Assembly (NCBI GenBank): GCA_001179505.1
Contig: CDMY01000456.1
Coordinates: 34,799 to 98,798 of the forward strand
DNA length: 64,000 nucleotides
Direction of reading: 5' to 3'
From: Vitrella brassicaformis
Taxonomy: Eukaryota; Sar; Vitrellaceae
Shown: one piece after another, positions 51,901 to 62,893 of the stretch
Layout of the letters: the number at the start of each line of letters is the position of its first letter
Numbering within the stretch: the stretch's first letter is position 1
Translations under genes and position numbers: made by a program
Notes under the pieces: model-generated
Database searches by the model: none
What the model was told of the DNA's origin: nothing
Seen by the model: only the letters and a program-made list of their open reading frames with translations

Positions 51901-52083
51901 CAGCTTGAGCCGCCCAGGGCGGTGCAGCAGGCCAGGCAAGGCCGATATGAAAAGCAAAGAGGCAGGAAGGCCAGAATGGCTGGTGGCGAGGCGGCCACGG
52001 GTGTGATGGATGGTAGGGAGGGAGGGGAGGATAGGCAGCCAGGAGAGGGGAGGGGGGAGGGAACAACTCAGGCAGTGTTCTGA
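48930..52083 (+). CDS. Helical-repeat organellar RNA-binding-type protein (HPR/FASTK-like)
   Basis: About fourteen exons from ATG 48930 to TGA 52081-52083, some 750-800 aa. The N terminus (MAARASSRSLVAAAPSEAPT) is Arg/Ser/Ala-rich and lacks acidic residues until Glu-17, like a mitochondrial or plastid presequence. It is followed by a basic segment (TWSKQHFKIKFPRPLVDPFA). The rest is a series of about 37-residue helical units, such as LHPSAMANTLEALGALVPHE, CSAHDLVKVAGAVADMHLDN, LSAEEVASATYAFARCNKRF, MTATDLSKATFGFL and AAPGLVALSRALWRL. These resemble heptatricopeptide-type repeats known in alveolate organellar RNA proteins. No RAP endonuclease domain is seen; the tail is Arg/Gly-rich. Some exon edges (51000-51320) are approximate. 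Confidence 0.55.
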
Positions 52084-52954
52084 CCTATGTATGTATGTAT
52101 GTGATGCGTCCATCGGCGTGATGTGAAGTGGTGTGATCTGGTTGGTGAGTATTGTGTGCACGAACCTCGTGCACAGAGTAGGCCACGCCGTGACGTTTGG
52201 CTTCATTATCTATGTGTTCAAGTAATAGAACGAACAATACAAATATGTAACTGGCGTGTACAAGGTGGCCGTTGAACAGAGCCTCTCAGTTTGCAGTGGA
52301 ATGACATCGGCCACCAGAGAGAGACCAAAGCCAACCACAGCTCACAACGCATAACACACCGACTCGCTACCCTCCCGCACATGTAGGCGGTCCATCCACC
52401 AGTCCCATCATCATGGCCCGGGCCCTCACAGAGAGCAAAAAGCGACGCAGAGTGCTGTGCAGAGTCTCACTATCAACAAGCTGTACGTCTCTCCGACGCC
52501 TTTCCCCCTTCTCAGGACTACCATCAAAAAGGCAAAAAAAATGAGGTGAGCCACGACCCATATGTGTTTGTATAGGAAGGATGACAAGACGCACGTCCAC
52601 AAGCCACCATACACGGCTGTGATTGGTTGGATCATCACATATCATTACACAGTTGGATGGCAGAGAGCAAAAAGCGCCGCAGCGCGCCAGAGACCGATGG
52701 AAAGACTGCTGGCCCGTCTGGCCAAGCAGACCAAGGCATACACACATGCAAGCTCCTGTCATCCCTCACTCGCACCAAACTGTCTGTCTGTCTATCTGAC
52801 GCCTCCCTCTCTAGTGCCGTCCTCATGGAAAAAGGTGTGCCAAACGTGAATACCACCAAAAACACCCGCATATGTATAGGGAAGGATGACAAACAAGAGG
52901 CCCACCCGCCCCCTCACTCACTCATGTGTGCCATCACATAAATGTGAGAACGGA
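52084..52954. repeat. Convergent spacer with a diverged tandem duplication
   Basis: Two related copies are visible. The block CAGAGAGCAAAAAGCG begins at 52429 and again at 52661. A second anchor, CATATGT...TATAGGAAGGATGACAA, lies at about 52559-52586 and again near 52869-52892. Both copies contain a short ORF starting MxxxESKKRR-like (52413 and 52658 regions), too short and divergent to call as genes. The unit is about 230-310 bp. Confidence 0.5.
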
Positions 52955-53728
52955 TCAGCAGCTGCCGCAGCAACGATGTCCGCAACTGCCGCCGCCAATG
53001 CACCCCACCTCATATTTCTGAAACAAACAAGTATCCCCACAACAGGCGGACATGGACGAATGGATTGTACGGATGGATGGGGCGTGCTCATCTGTCTGTC
53101 TGTCTGGCTGGCTGGAAGCCCCTCTCTTTTTCTTGACGTACCTGGTAGCCGCCCTCGCACCCGACGTATTCGTTCCAGTGGCCCAACAGGCAGCTGTCGC
53201 ACATGTCGTAATCGTGGCACGTTTTTTTGCAGCCCTGAAGCTGACGGTGGTCGCCGCCAGCAGCAGAGGGCTCCTCTTCGTAGTCGGTGGTGGCAGTGTG
53301 GTTGTCGTGAAGGTAGTCGCCGTAGTAGTGTGGGCCTTGGTAGGGGGACAGCCGGCGGTAGTCACTGTTGGTGTCATTCTCCCTCTGAAGGTGGGCAGGC
53401 AGCTGCTGGAGCCGGCGGCGGCGCAATCCCTCAGAGCAGCCCGAAGCGCACTCACTCCTGCACGCGGCCGTGCACTCGTCCCCTTGGCCCAACTCAGAGC
53501 AGAAAGCCTCGCAGTAATTCTTGCAGATCTCTACGCACAGTGCCTCGCCGCCCTGCAGCTGCCTGTGGGCCTCTCTCTCCTGCACACCTGCAGCCAGAGG
53601 GAGGACAAACATACCATCGTTCGTGTGTGTGTGTGTGTGTGTGTACCTCTCATGGCGGGATTTGCTGCTGATGCGATGGCAAGGGCCATGAAGGCCATGA
53701 GGGCGACCACCGAAGTGCGAGGGGCCAT
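52955..53728 (-). CDS. Cysteine-rich secreted protein, function unknown
   Basis: Three exons from ATG 53728 to the stop at 52955-52957. The signal peptide is MAPRTSVVALMAFMALAIAS, then A. The second exon has a dense Cys array (ALCVEICKNYCEAFCSELG, DECTAACRSECASGCSEG), an acidic Tyr/His-rich stretch and a second array (GCKKTCHDYDMCDSCLLGHW). The short last exon adds VGCIGGGSCGHRCCGSC and a stop. Phase closes at both junctions. There are more than 20 Cys in about 200 residues, which suggests a disulfide-rich extracellular or wall protein. No named domain is recognised. Confidence 0.65.
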
Positions 53729-54171
53729 TGTAGCTGCACGAGGGGCTGACCAAGTGGAGTGCTGAGGGAGTCAGACGGCGCGAAGGGAAGGTGCGAGGAG
53801 TGAACACAATTAAGCTGAGGAAGGAAGGCAGGCTGCTTGAGTGAGGTCGGTGTGCGATGAATTGTTTCCGCCTTTGAGCCCCTGCTGGTGCGGTAGACAG
53901 CACGGGAGAGGACTCATGCTGTCTTATCGTGCGGTCTCTCGTGAAACAACTCTCCTATCCATCGGATTGGGACCAGCGAGCTCATGCGGAGAGAAAGGGG
54001 GGAGAAAGGAGAAAAGAGGACGGACAAGGAAGGCTGCCAGGCCGTTCCCAGCATCCCTCCAGACTCATTGGGTTGAGTAAATGCAGACGTACAGAGTTTC
54101 CCTTCTCACGCACACATGACGTGCGGTCCACCCACCTTTTTCACATACCCGACGGTGTTAGAGGCTGCGGG
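53729..54171. promoter_or_regulatory. Divergent promoter region, Cys-rich protein / Lys-tailed protein
   Basis: A 443-bp spacer with GCGAGCT at 53976-53982. No other element is recognised. Confidence 0.38.
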
Positions 54172-55370
54172 ATGAAGCGTAAGGCGGCGGTGGGTGCAAA
54201 AGCGAAGGGGGACGGCCCAGCGGTAGCCCCCCGCCCCAACCTCGGCCAGATCACCTTCACCACCGGTGGCCATAATGCATCTGCAGCGTCAGCGAGTAGT
54301 TCTGGTGGTGGGGAGGGCGGGGGTAGTGGGCTGCTGGCGGAGGCTAAGAGCGGGGTGATAAAGCGATGGGTAGAGGAGGAGTTTAGCAAGGCTGTGCTCC
54401 AGATGCAGTGCACTTACAGGTACGCAGAAGGGAGGATGGATGACGCGATGGATGGATGGATGTAGGTGCTCATCTGCCGGTGCGTACGATGGGGCTGCGT
54501 TCCTCAAGTCCATCCCCCAACCTGACTTTGCCAAGAAAGCAGACGACGACAACACCGGATATGTAAGCAAGCAACTAGCTGCGGGCAAACATACATGTCT
54601 CCATCGCTGATGGATGCATTCACGCATTGTGGGATGGATACGTTGCGTCGCGTCAGCTGTTGCTGTTGCGGCAGGGCGATGATACGGTCGGCGTGGCGAG
54701 CCGCTACGGCTTCGAGACACACCCCACATGACACCTGCCACCCGGCACGCCCGGACGGGACAACTCCTTCGGCTGCCAGGTGGGTGGGTGGGTGAGTGGG
54801 GGAGACCCCTGTGCAGACAGGCAGGGAAGGTGCGCATTTCTGGCTTCCATTGTGTGTGTGTGCATTCAGAAATATTTCCGAGAGCACGGCGCGCCGCCGT
54901 TCCTGTTCAAGCTGGACAAAGAGGGGGGCGCCGGGAGCGTCAAGAAAGTGACCAAGAACCTGTTCCTCATCGACCTCGGCGGCCTGTTCGACAACAGCAC
55001 ACTCTCATTCACCGTCTGGCTGGCCGACGAGGAGGAAGAGGGCCCACCCCCCCACCTCCAGGAAGAGGATCCTCTCCTGGAGGAGACCCCATCCCTCACC
55101 CATGAGATCGGCATCTACCTGCCGGCGCCCTTCGACGCACAGCAGGGCATCTACACCCACGTAGACTCGGAGGTGGTGGGTCTGCGGGGCGAGAGGCCGC
55201 TGCTGAGTGGGGCGGTGGCGCCGCTGCGGCCGGGGCGTGTGACGGGGCATGGGTTGAAGGTGGCGGGGGGGTGTGATGCCATAGAGGTGTGGGAGGTGGT
55301 GTTTGAGGGGGACAAGAAGGGCAAGGCTAAGGGCAAGGCTAAGGGCAAGAAGCGGGCCAAAAAGGGCTAG
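54172..55370 (+). CDS. Unknown protein with Lys-rich tail; contains an exon-like segment with an in-frame TGA
   Basis: Starts at ATG 54172 (MKRKAAVGAKAKGDGP). Exon 1 ends near 54419; exon 2 runs from about 54467 to 54561 (CSSAGAYDGAAFLKSIPQPD). The last exon begins KYFREHGAPPFLFKLDKEG and ends with repeated KGKAKGK before TAG at 55368-55370. Between them, 54675-54779 has good splice sites and matching phase at both ends and reads GDDTVGVASRYGFETHPT, TGA, HLPPGTPGRDNSFGCQ. If it is skipped, exons 2 and 4 also join in phase, leaving a 307-nt intron that is long for this genome. I do not recognise the family. Confidence 0.55.
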
Positions 55371-55837
55371 GTGGATAGGTTGGTTGGTGGGGTGGATGGA
55401 TGGACATGGGAGTGAGTGACCTAGAGGGGTGTTTGGTGTAGCAGGGGAGGGAGAGGAATTAGAGGATGGATGGAGGGGGGAGGGGGGTAGTGGCAGTTGC
55501 TTGACATGGCCTGTCATGAGGTGGACGGAACAAAAGGACACAGTATGGATGGATGATAACGTACAAATGTACAGCACACCTTGCCGTTCGTTTGTTGCGG
55601 TCTCTCTCATTGTGTGTGTGTATTGTGTGTTTGCATGCCCCCTCCCCCCCCAACCCTCTCTTGTCTGTCAGCAAGCTGCAAAATCGCCCCAAACATCAGC
55701 TCAGTCAAGCACCAGTGTGATCAGATCGATCACGAAAAGATATAGATAACCTATGGCCGCTAACGCGCACACAGGCTCAGAAGCACACAGCCACAGTGAG
55801 TGACAGCCTTAAATCTAGCCCTAGCCCTCCCCTCTGG
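55371..55837. other. Convergent 3' spacer
   Basis: Holds GGAT repeats and G-rich stretches (about 55391-55490). No gene is seen. Confidence 0.55.
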
Positions 55838-58800
55838 CTAGAGTTCCCTGTGGTGGTGGACGCCTGTATGTTTCTTCTCACGTCTCCGGCGCAGGCCTGC
55901 GTATCTGCCGAGCATCAGCACAGTCGCCTGCACGTTCAGCCGGGTCACCTGCACGTGCGGGTGGGAGAACAGGGGAGGCAAGGTGTGAGCTACCCCTCTT
56001 GCGTGGCATCCACTGGTCTGTTGGGCGACACCACCGGGCCGCCTAGCCTACCTGCGGGAGGACCGACGCGTCGCATATGGAGAGGGCATCGATGCCGTAG
56101 ACGCGGAAGTCGGAGTCCACCACAGTGCCCATCGCCGCCGAGCCCACCCCTGAAACGCCATCAACATGAATGAAACGGTCTCTCCCTCTTGGCCTCTGTG
56201 TCTGTCTGTCTGTCTGTCGCACAATGCCAGATGCCTGTTCCAGCGGACTTGACGAACTTGCCCAATTCCTCCGCATCCCACAAATCTGGTGGGTTGGCAC
56301 ACACAACCACCCAGCACACACACACACACACACATGATTACCGTCGCCGGCCTGCGTGGAGTCTGTGTGGCTGCGTCGGTGGCTCGCTGACCTGCTGGCA
56401 GTGGGGGCACCACTGCAAAGCGTCTTGCTGCTTCAAGCTGGGCCGCCATACAATCATGCCCATGATTATCCTTCGCGCACACGTCATCTCGCCACGACCC
56501 CACGTCGTCCTCCTGAAGACAGGCAGACAGACACACAGACACAGACACAGAGGCCAAGAGGGAGAGACCAATTCATGTTGATGGCGTTTCCGGGGTGGCG
56601 TACCTGTAGTGAGCGTGCCGGTGCGGTGGATCCCTTGGCCATCTCGACTTGCTCTGTCAGCCACTTGGCGACATCGGACTCTGCCCCCAGCCACCGAGAG
56701 GCCGCTTCCCCCCCCTCTCTCTGTTTCGCCTCCATCTCCATCTCCAGCCGTCTTTGGTGCACGAAATTCTCATACTCCTGTCTGTCTGGGCCAGCGGCTT
56801 CTTCGTGTGAGGCCTTCAGGTGGCGGATGCCGGCAAGGGGCCGTGTTGCGATGAGGATCATGTCCAACAGGTGGTTGAAGATCGTCCCAGGGCAGTTGAA
56901 AATGCCTTTCTCCTGCAAGACGCCGTCAAACTCGCCGCTGCCCACCATCTGCAGCCAGCAGACACGCCGTCATGAACGCATCGTTGCTGTGCCGTGCTCT
57001 GCTCGTCCATTCCACCCACCCCACCCGTATGGATGTAGTGAGTCCCATGACGGCACTGTGGATGTCAAGCCCTTCATGGTCGCCGAAGTAGTTGCCGAAG
57101 ACGATCGGCGCGCCCCACTCGTTCACCGTGACGTGGCCCCTCGACTTGGGCACCGGCGGGAAAGACATAAACCCTACCACCTTCCTGCACTCATGGCGTT
57201 GGCAATGCATGCAGACAGCCTGCCTGCCTGCCTGTGGTGTGCGTGCGCCCGTCTGTTTGTGTGGACTAACTTACTTCAAGCAATCGAAGACCGGCCTGAG
57301 AGGGAGACACAGGAGGCTGTCCTGGTTGGCATTGCACGCCGACACAACCGACACGAGCAGGTCCGTCTCGCTGCAGCAACACAGACAGACAGACAGACAG
57401 ACAGACAACACCAACCCACAGCATCACATCACATATATCACATCCGAGCACTTGTGGGCGCGACACTCATGCCATGCGTACGTACGGTGTGGTGCGGAGT
57501 ACAGTGGGAAGGAATGCTCGTGTGGCCAGGAACAGGTCAAGCGCAGAGAACCCTGATCCCTCCTCGGAGTTGACGTACATGCAGTCCATGCTCACGTCCC
57601 CAATGCTGCAGGCACACACACGGGCACACACATCACACACGTCCATTCCATCGTTTCCAGCACTCCACTCCACTCCACTCCATCAGTAGGTTGATTGTCT
57701 CACCGACCCAAAGTCGGTTGGACAGTCTGCGCCCATCTTCTCGAAGCCTGTGTAGGTGCCCAGTGTAACGTTCTGATACTCTTTGTCTTCAGGAATTGTG
57801 TCATGCTCCAGGAAGACCATCAGCGGCGTGAAGAAGCGGTCGTGCAGATTGCTCCCCAGCTGCGGTATGTCCATCACCACCTCGCCACCCTTGTTGGCCA
57901 TCACCTTGCTGACCACCTCGAAAGGGCCGACCCCACTGTTCATCAAGAGGACGGGCGTCATGATCGCTCCTGTCGACAAGAAGATCTCGCCACCGGGGTT
58001 AATGCATGCACGCTTGACGTCATGGTGGTCTTGCGGCCATCCTTCGCTTGAGGACCCCGCACGATTCCCATAAGAGTCGATGGACTCCGGAGGTCCTGGC
58101 GAGTCGACGTACTCAATACATGTGGCACGGGGCTGCTTGCCACTGGTGTCAAAGTCGATGCGCAGGACGGTCTTCCGCAGCATGACCTCCAGGGAGGCGG
58201 GGGTGCCGGGCGGGTCAGCGAGGGGGCCCTTGAGCAGCACGTCGGCACCGAAGCGCTTGCGATAGGGGGACAGGACGCCTCCGTCGTCCTCGAAGCGGGA
58301 GTAGGTGCGGAATGAGCCGAGAGTGATGTAGGGGGACGGATCGGTGACGGGGTTGAAGCCCACGGCCTCCTGCGCCTTTCTGGCGGCGGAGCTGTATGGC
58401 TCACTCTTGCCCATTGGCTGAGACGTTTGATCAAATATCCACGCGTACGACTGACATAGCAAAGACAGAGAGAGAGAGAGAGAGAATCCCCGACAGGCCA
58501 TCACGGCTGTCTCACGCCTCGTGGCGTGTGTGCTTCCTTCCCACCTCGTCCACAAGACACTGATCGAATTGTGCGCCAAATTCATGTTCCAGGTAGTCAA
58601 AGTACTCGGCCACCTCGGCTATCTGCAGACCGGCTGTGAGAGCCGTGCCGCCCGAGAGGACATTGCCGACGTGTGTGATGGTCCTGTCGATGGTGCGGAT
58701 CTGCTGAGCGAGGTCCGGGTTGTTCAGGCCCGGCCCCCACCCCCACGGTGTGACCGCCTCGGGGTGCTCCTCGAGATTGCCGCCCCTCTCGATGAGCAGC

Positions 58801-59237
58801 ACGCGGTAGCCATCCTCAGCCAGAGTGAAGGCCAGGGGGCAACCCGCTGCACCGCCCCCCACCTGAAGACCAACTCACGGACGCAAGAAGAGCATCATTT
58901 CATCATTTCTCTGTCTTTGTCTGTGGGGGCCGTGTCTTTGAATGCGGTTCTTTTCGTTCGTACCACAATGTAGTCGAAGTATGCGGCGTCCTTTCCACCG
59001 ATCTTCCCTGCAGGGGGCTCGTGAAGGAAGGAGCCCTGCACACAAATGGGGAACGGGGCAGCGAGGGAGATACTAGTCATGCTTGTGGTGTGCCACCATC
59101 CATCGTGCCATCGGTTCCCTGACCTCGTGTTTGTCCGCGCAGCAGATGTGCCCACATAACATGAGAGAAACCATGACAAAAAGCCTCCAGGCAGCCCATG
59201 TGGGCAAGACAGCAGCGTGCTGCCGAGCCGACGACAT
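55838..59237 (-). CDS. GMC (glucose-methanol-choline) family FAD oxidoreductase
   Basis: About twelve exons from ATG 59237 to TAG at 55838-55840. The N-terminal exon gives a signal-like stretch (WRLFVMVSLMLCGHICCADK). The FAD site is FDYIVVGGGAAGCPLAFTLA, then GYRVLLIERGGN. The second GMC signature region holds NVLSGGTALTAGLQI and GGEIFLSTGAIMTPVLLMNS, followed by GVGP. The C-terminal region has GIWHCAT, GSAAMGTVVDSDFRVYGIDA and SICDASVLPQVTRLNVQATV, including the catalytic-His exon. A roughly 100-residue insert (MVGSGEFDGVLQEKG...) lies in the substrate domain. Members oxidise alcohols, sugars or hydroxynitriles; the substrate here is unknown. Secretion is inferred. The middle exon edges are approximate. 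Confidence 0.85.
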
Positions 59238-60420
59238 GACGGACGGACGACCGCTTTTTGACGAATGAGGCATCGGGGCTGTGAGTGAGGATGTCGTGTT
59301 GATGAACGAGCGGAGAAGGATTTGGGGCCAAACACTCAAACGGCCGACCGTTTGCGATGATGACGTTGTGAGCGATGATCTCTGGAGTATCTCTTTACTC
59401 AAGAGCGCTGGCTGGTGTGTTCCCGTGTCTGTCTCTGTCTGTCTGTCTGCCATGCGTCCTTCATTCTCACGTCGGGTCTCCTTCCATCCGTCCATATGTC
59501 CACAGCGCACACACAAAACAGCTTAAACGCACACCACCCACCGATACAAACACACACACACACACACACACAGGGGTACGTCCTTGGCCCGCATCATATC
59601 GACACACCACAGCACAGCACGATATAGCATGGCATGGCACAGCATCGCCAGAATCGTCCTAAATACTACACCATACCCCACGGCACATACATATGTCCTT
59701 GCAGAGGGATGATATGAGCAACTTGCTACGGAAAAAGGGAATGCATCGCCTCCCGACCTCCCTAGTCATTGGACGGACGCCCAGCTTCCTGTCGCTTCGT
59801 GTGGGTTGTGCCTCGCCGTGAAATGCAGTCGATGGCGAGAAGGGTCTCCCCCTGCCACCATCGCATTCCAACCCGACCACAAACCGACACAAGGCGACGA
59901 GGAAGCCGCAAGCGCACACGTCACCAAGCAACCAGCCAGGCAGCCAGGCAGCCAGCCAGCCAGCCCACATATCTATCTCACGAGAAGACAGTGCGCTTCA
60001 TGTCTGTGGTAGGTACCATCCATGTCCTCTCGGGCGCGGCGCACAACACCGACAAGGCAAGGCAAGAGCCACAACGGGTGCATGCATGATTCCCCGAAAA
60101 GCTCTCACCTTGCCTTGATTGTCTTGCACGCGCGTACAGAGGGGAGGGAGAAGCAGGCCACAACGAACGAACGAAGGAAGCACACACACCGACCGGTCCG
60201 AAAATGGTATAGATGCACACACACCCACTCAAAACTGGCACACACTCCACCTCAAGCCAGGCCAAGCCACGCCATTCCTCACGCCATTCCTCACGCCAGG
60301 CTAGGCCACGCCATTTTCTGCCTGCCTGCCAGCCTGCCTCTCTCTCTCTCTCTCTATCTCTCTCTACTCATCTATCTGGGTAGCAACTCAGTCAGTCGGT
60401 GTAGTCGTTCGTTGAGTCAG
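59238..60420. other. Spacer between tandem minus-strand genes
   Basis: 1.18 kb. It contains ACAC repeats (about 59549-59571), CCAGGCAG/CAGC repeats (about 59935-59968) and TCTC repeats (about 60338-60364). The promoter of the GMC gene must lie near 59238-59400 but lacks GCGAGCT. No gene is supported. Confidence 0.55.
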
Positions 60421-62776
60421 TTAGTTGTATATGATCTGTTCGGCCGCCTGTTTGTGGAGTGCGTAGTCCTCGTCAATGAAGAGCTTGTGCGACACCTCCC
60501 GCGGCTGCAGCCACAGGTCGATGGGCGACGGCTTCTCTACCAACTCCTGAACACACACACGCGCACACACATACAGACAGAGACAGACAGATGTGAAGTG
60601 GCGTGTTGTCTTGTGGTGTCTGTCGTGTGTTTGGCGCCGCGCCCTTCCGTACGTTAACGGCAGCGTGTGGGGCGCAGAGTTCCTTGTAGCTGCCCGTCTT
60701 GGCCAGGCGCGACTTGAACACCTCCAGTATGGTCGACAGGTGACACTTGCTGCACACCACACACGCATGTACTGCTGGCTGATCTGGTCCCATCCCATTT
60801 GTGTGTGTGGCCTGGGTGGAGGACTGCTTAGGCGTACGTCATGTCTTTGCATGCGTTTGGGGTGGCCTCCACGTCGTGGCCGGTCTGCATCAGCAGGGGG
60901 TTGTCCTTGCCTGTGGTCACAGCACAGCCACACGCGGACACACAGCCAAACAAACAAAAGACAAACAAACGATCCACACCACACCACACCACACCCCACG
61001 TCTGTCTCCCCCGCCCCGCCCACCAGTGCTCCTCTCCTTCTCGCCTCGCTCCTGCGTCGGCCACCAAATGAACGTCTTAATATGAGGCTGCACACACACA
61101 CACACACAGGCGTGAAGGCACCGCACCCATTGACGCGCTCAACACGTGTATGTGTATGTGTGTGTGCTGACCTCGGTATCTCCCTCGTCTTTGTGGAGTT
61201 CCCAGACGATAGTTGATGCGGTGGGCAGGTAGCCCTTGCGAACGCCGGTGAGGGCGATGGGGTAGTCGAAGAACTTGAGCACCGCATACAGCAGCTCGCG
61301 GTGCGCCAGGAAATACATAAACTTCACACATCAATCACACACGAGAGAGTGTTTTGCTTGTGGGTGGGTGCAGTGCACTGTGTTGTGTTGTGTGTATAAT
61401 ATGGCCGACGGCAGACAGACCTTTTTGCTATCGTCCTCAGTCTGTAGCGCGGCCAGGAGTTTTCCGGGGAACTGGCCGGAGATATAGGAGATCTGAGCGG
61501 GCGTCTCGAAGAACCACCCCATCAGGTAGTCAAACGCCTAAAGACAGACACAGACAGACATGCAGACACAGAGGCAGCCCACACACACACACGGTCCCCT
61601 CTAGACATGCACTACGTCGTCTTTCTTGTTTGCTTACGATGGTGTGGTATTTCTCGAGGACGCTTTGTTCGAGCCGTCCGTCGAGGTCGGCGGGGTACCC
61701 CTCGTCCTCAGCAAACAGAAACGCATCATCCAACGTCTAAACACACACACACACACAGAGAGGGAGAGAGAGATGTGTGGTCGGACACACACATTTTTAA
61801 TGGCCTCCGACCTCCTTACCCAGGCCACCCCACTCCACTGACCTTGACTAGATCAGGCAGGAGCTTGGTGCCCTCCCCCGCCCTGCTGTTGGCCACCAGG
61901 TCGTAGCCACAGGCCTGGCCCACCTCGTTGAGCACGCTCTCAAAGGCCGGCTCAGCTTGCAGGTGGTTCTCGATGGACGCCGCCGTGTGCGCGATGTCGG
62001 CGCCGAATCGTGTGCCGCACATGCCGTCGCCCACCGAGTTGAAGAGGTTGTCGTGGCCGGGGGTGGTCGTCTGGATGGGGATGATCTGAGGGCTGATCGA
62101 TACATCGACATGTATGCAGAAGAGAGACAAGACACACAGACAAGACGACAGCCATGCATGGCACACCGATGTGTGTGCATGTCATGTTTCTCTCTCCCTG
62201 ACTGACTGACTGACCGGTCAGGTAGGTATCCGGGGGGTCCGGTGCCGTCAGGGAAGAGTCCCTGTCCGAATGCGGTGGCTGACATAAGGTTGCGGTCGGC
62301 CGACTCGGACTGCAAGAAGAACGTCCCATCGTCCACGTAGTGGTCGGGCAGGAACGTCGTGTTCACCATGTAACGCTCCCGAGTCCACCTGGTGGCATAG
62401 TATGTCATCCATAATCATCCACACACACACATGCACGACACGAACCGCACACACATCACATCCACACTAGCTGTTGGTAGATCTGTCTGTGCACGTGTGT
62501 GTCTGCTGTCTGTGTTTCTGTGGGCTTCATTACGTACTTGCCGACTTGGTACATTTCGCAGAGGCCGACGGGTGTGAGTTCGCCCGCGGCGCCCTTGAAC
62601 CGGTTCCTCGTGGAGGCATAGTTGGGGCAGATGTCCAGGATGGGCTCGTTGGCCACTCGGTTGCCGTGCCGCGACAGCACCACCACACGCTTCAGCTCAC
62701 CATGAGTCGGGTGGGACGCCAGCAGACACAACAGGCAGGCGACCAGGATGCAGCCCGTCATGGACAACGCCACCAT
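60421..62776 (-). CDS. Secreted histidine-type acid phosphatase with HxE-type motif
   Basis: About ten exons from ATG 62776 to TAA at 60421-60423. Signal peptide: MTGCILVACLLCLLASHPTH within the first 30 residues. The nucleophile motif is LKRVVVLSRHGNR at about residue 35, followed by ELTPVGLCEMYQVGKYV and RWTRERYMVNTTFLPDHY, as in branch-2 histidine phosphatases. The late motif is FLAHRELLYAVLKFFDYPIA, then YLPTASTIVWEL. The usual HD is thus replaced by H-R-E, which resembles the HAE of MINPP-type phytases. Expected to remove phosphate from extracellular or vacuolar phosphomonoesters. The middle exon edges are approximate. Confidence 0.75.
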
Positions 62777-62893
62777 ATTATTCGGGAATGCACGGAGAAA
62801 GAGCTCTTTGATTCTTCTCGCCAGCAATGGCGAGCTTGTAAGTGTTGGGAACGATGGCATTCGAATGAAAGGAAGCGGGGCTGTTCCCTCGTG
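62777..62893. promoter_or_regulatory. Shortest divergent promoter region, acid phosphatase / SET protein
   Basis: Only 117 bp between start codons, with GCGAGCT at 62830-62836 near the centre. Confidence 0.48.

Noticed and set aside
53052-53765. Long plus-strand ORF opposite the Cys-rich protein
   Set aside because: It is a GC-driven shadow: the minus strand has a signal peptide, closing splice phase and regular Cys spacing, while the plus frame has none.
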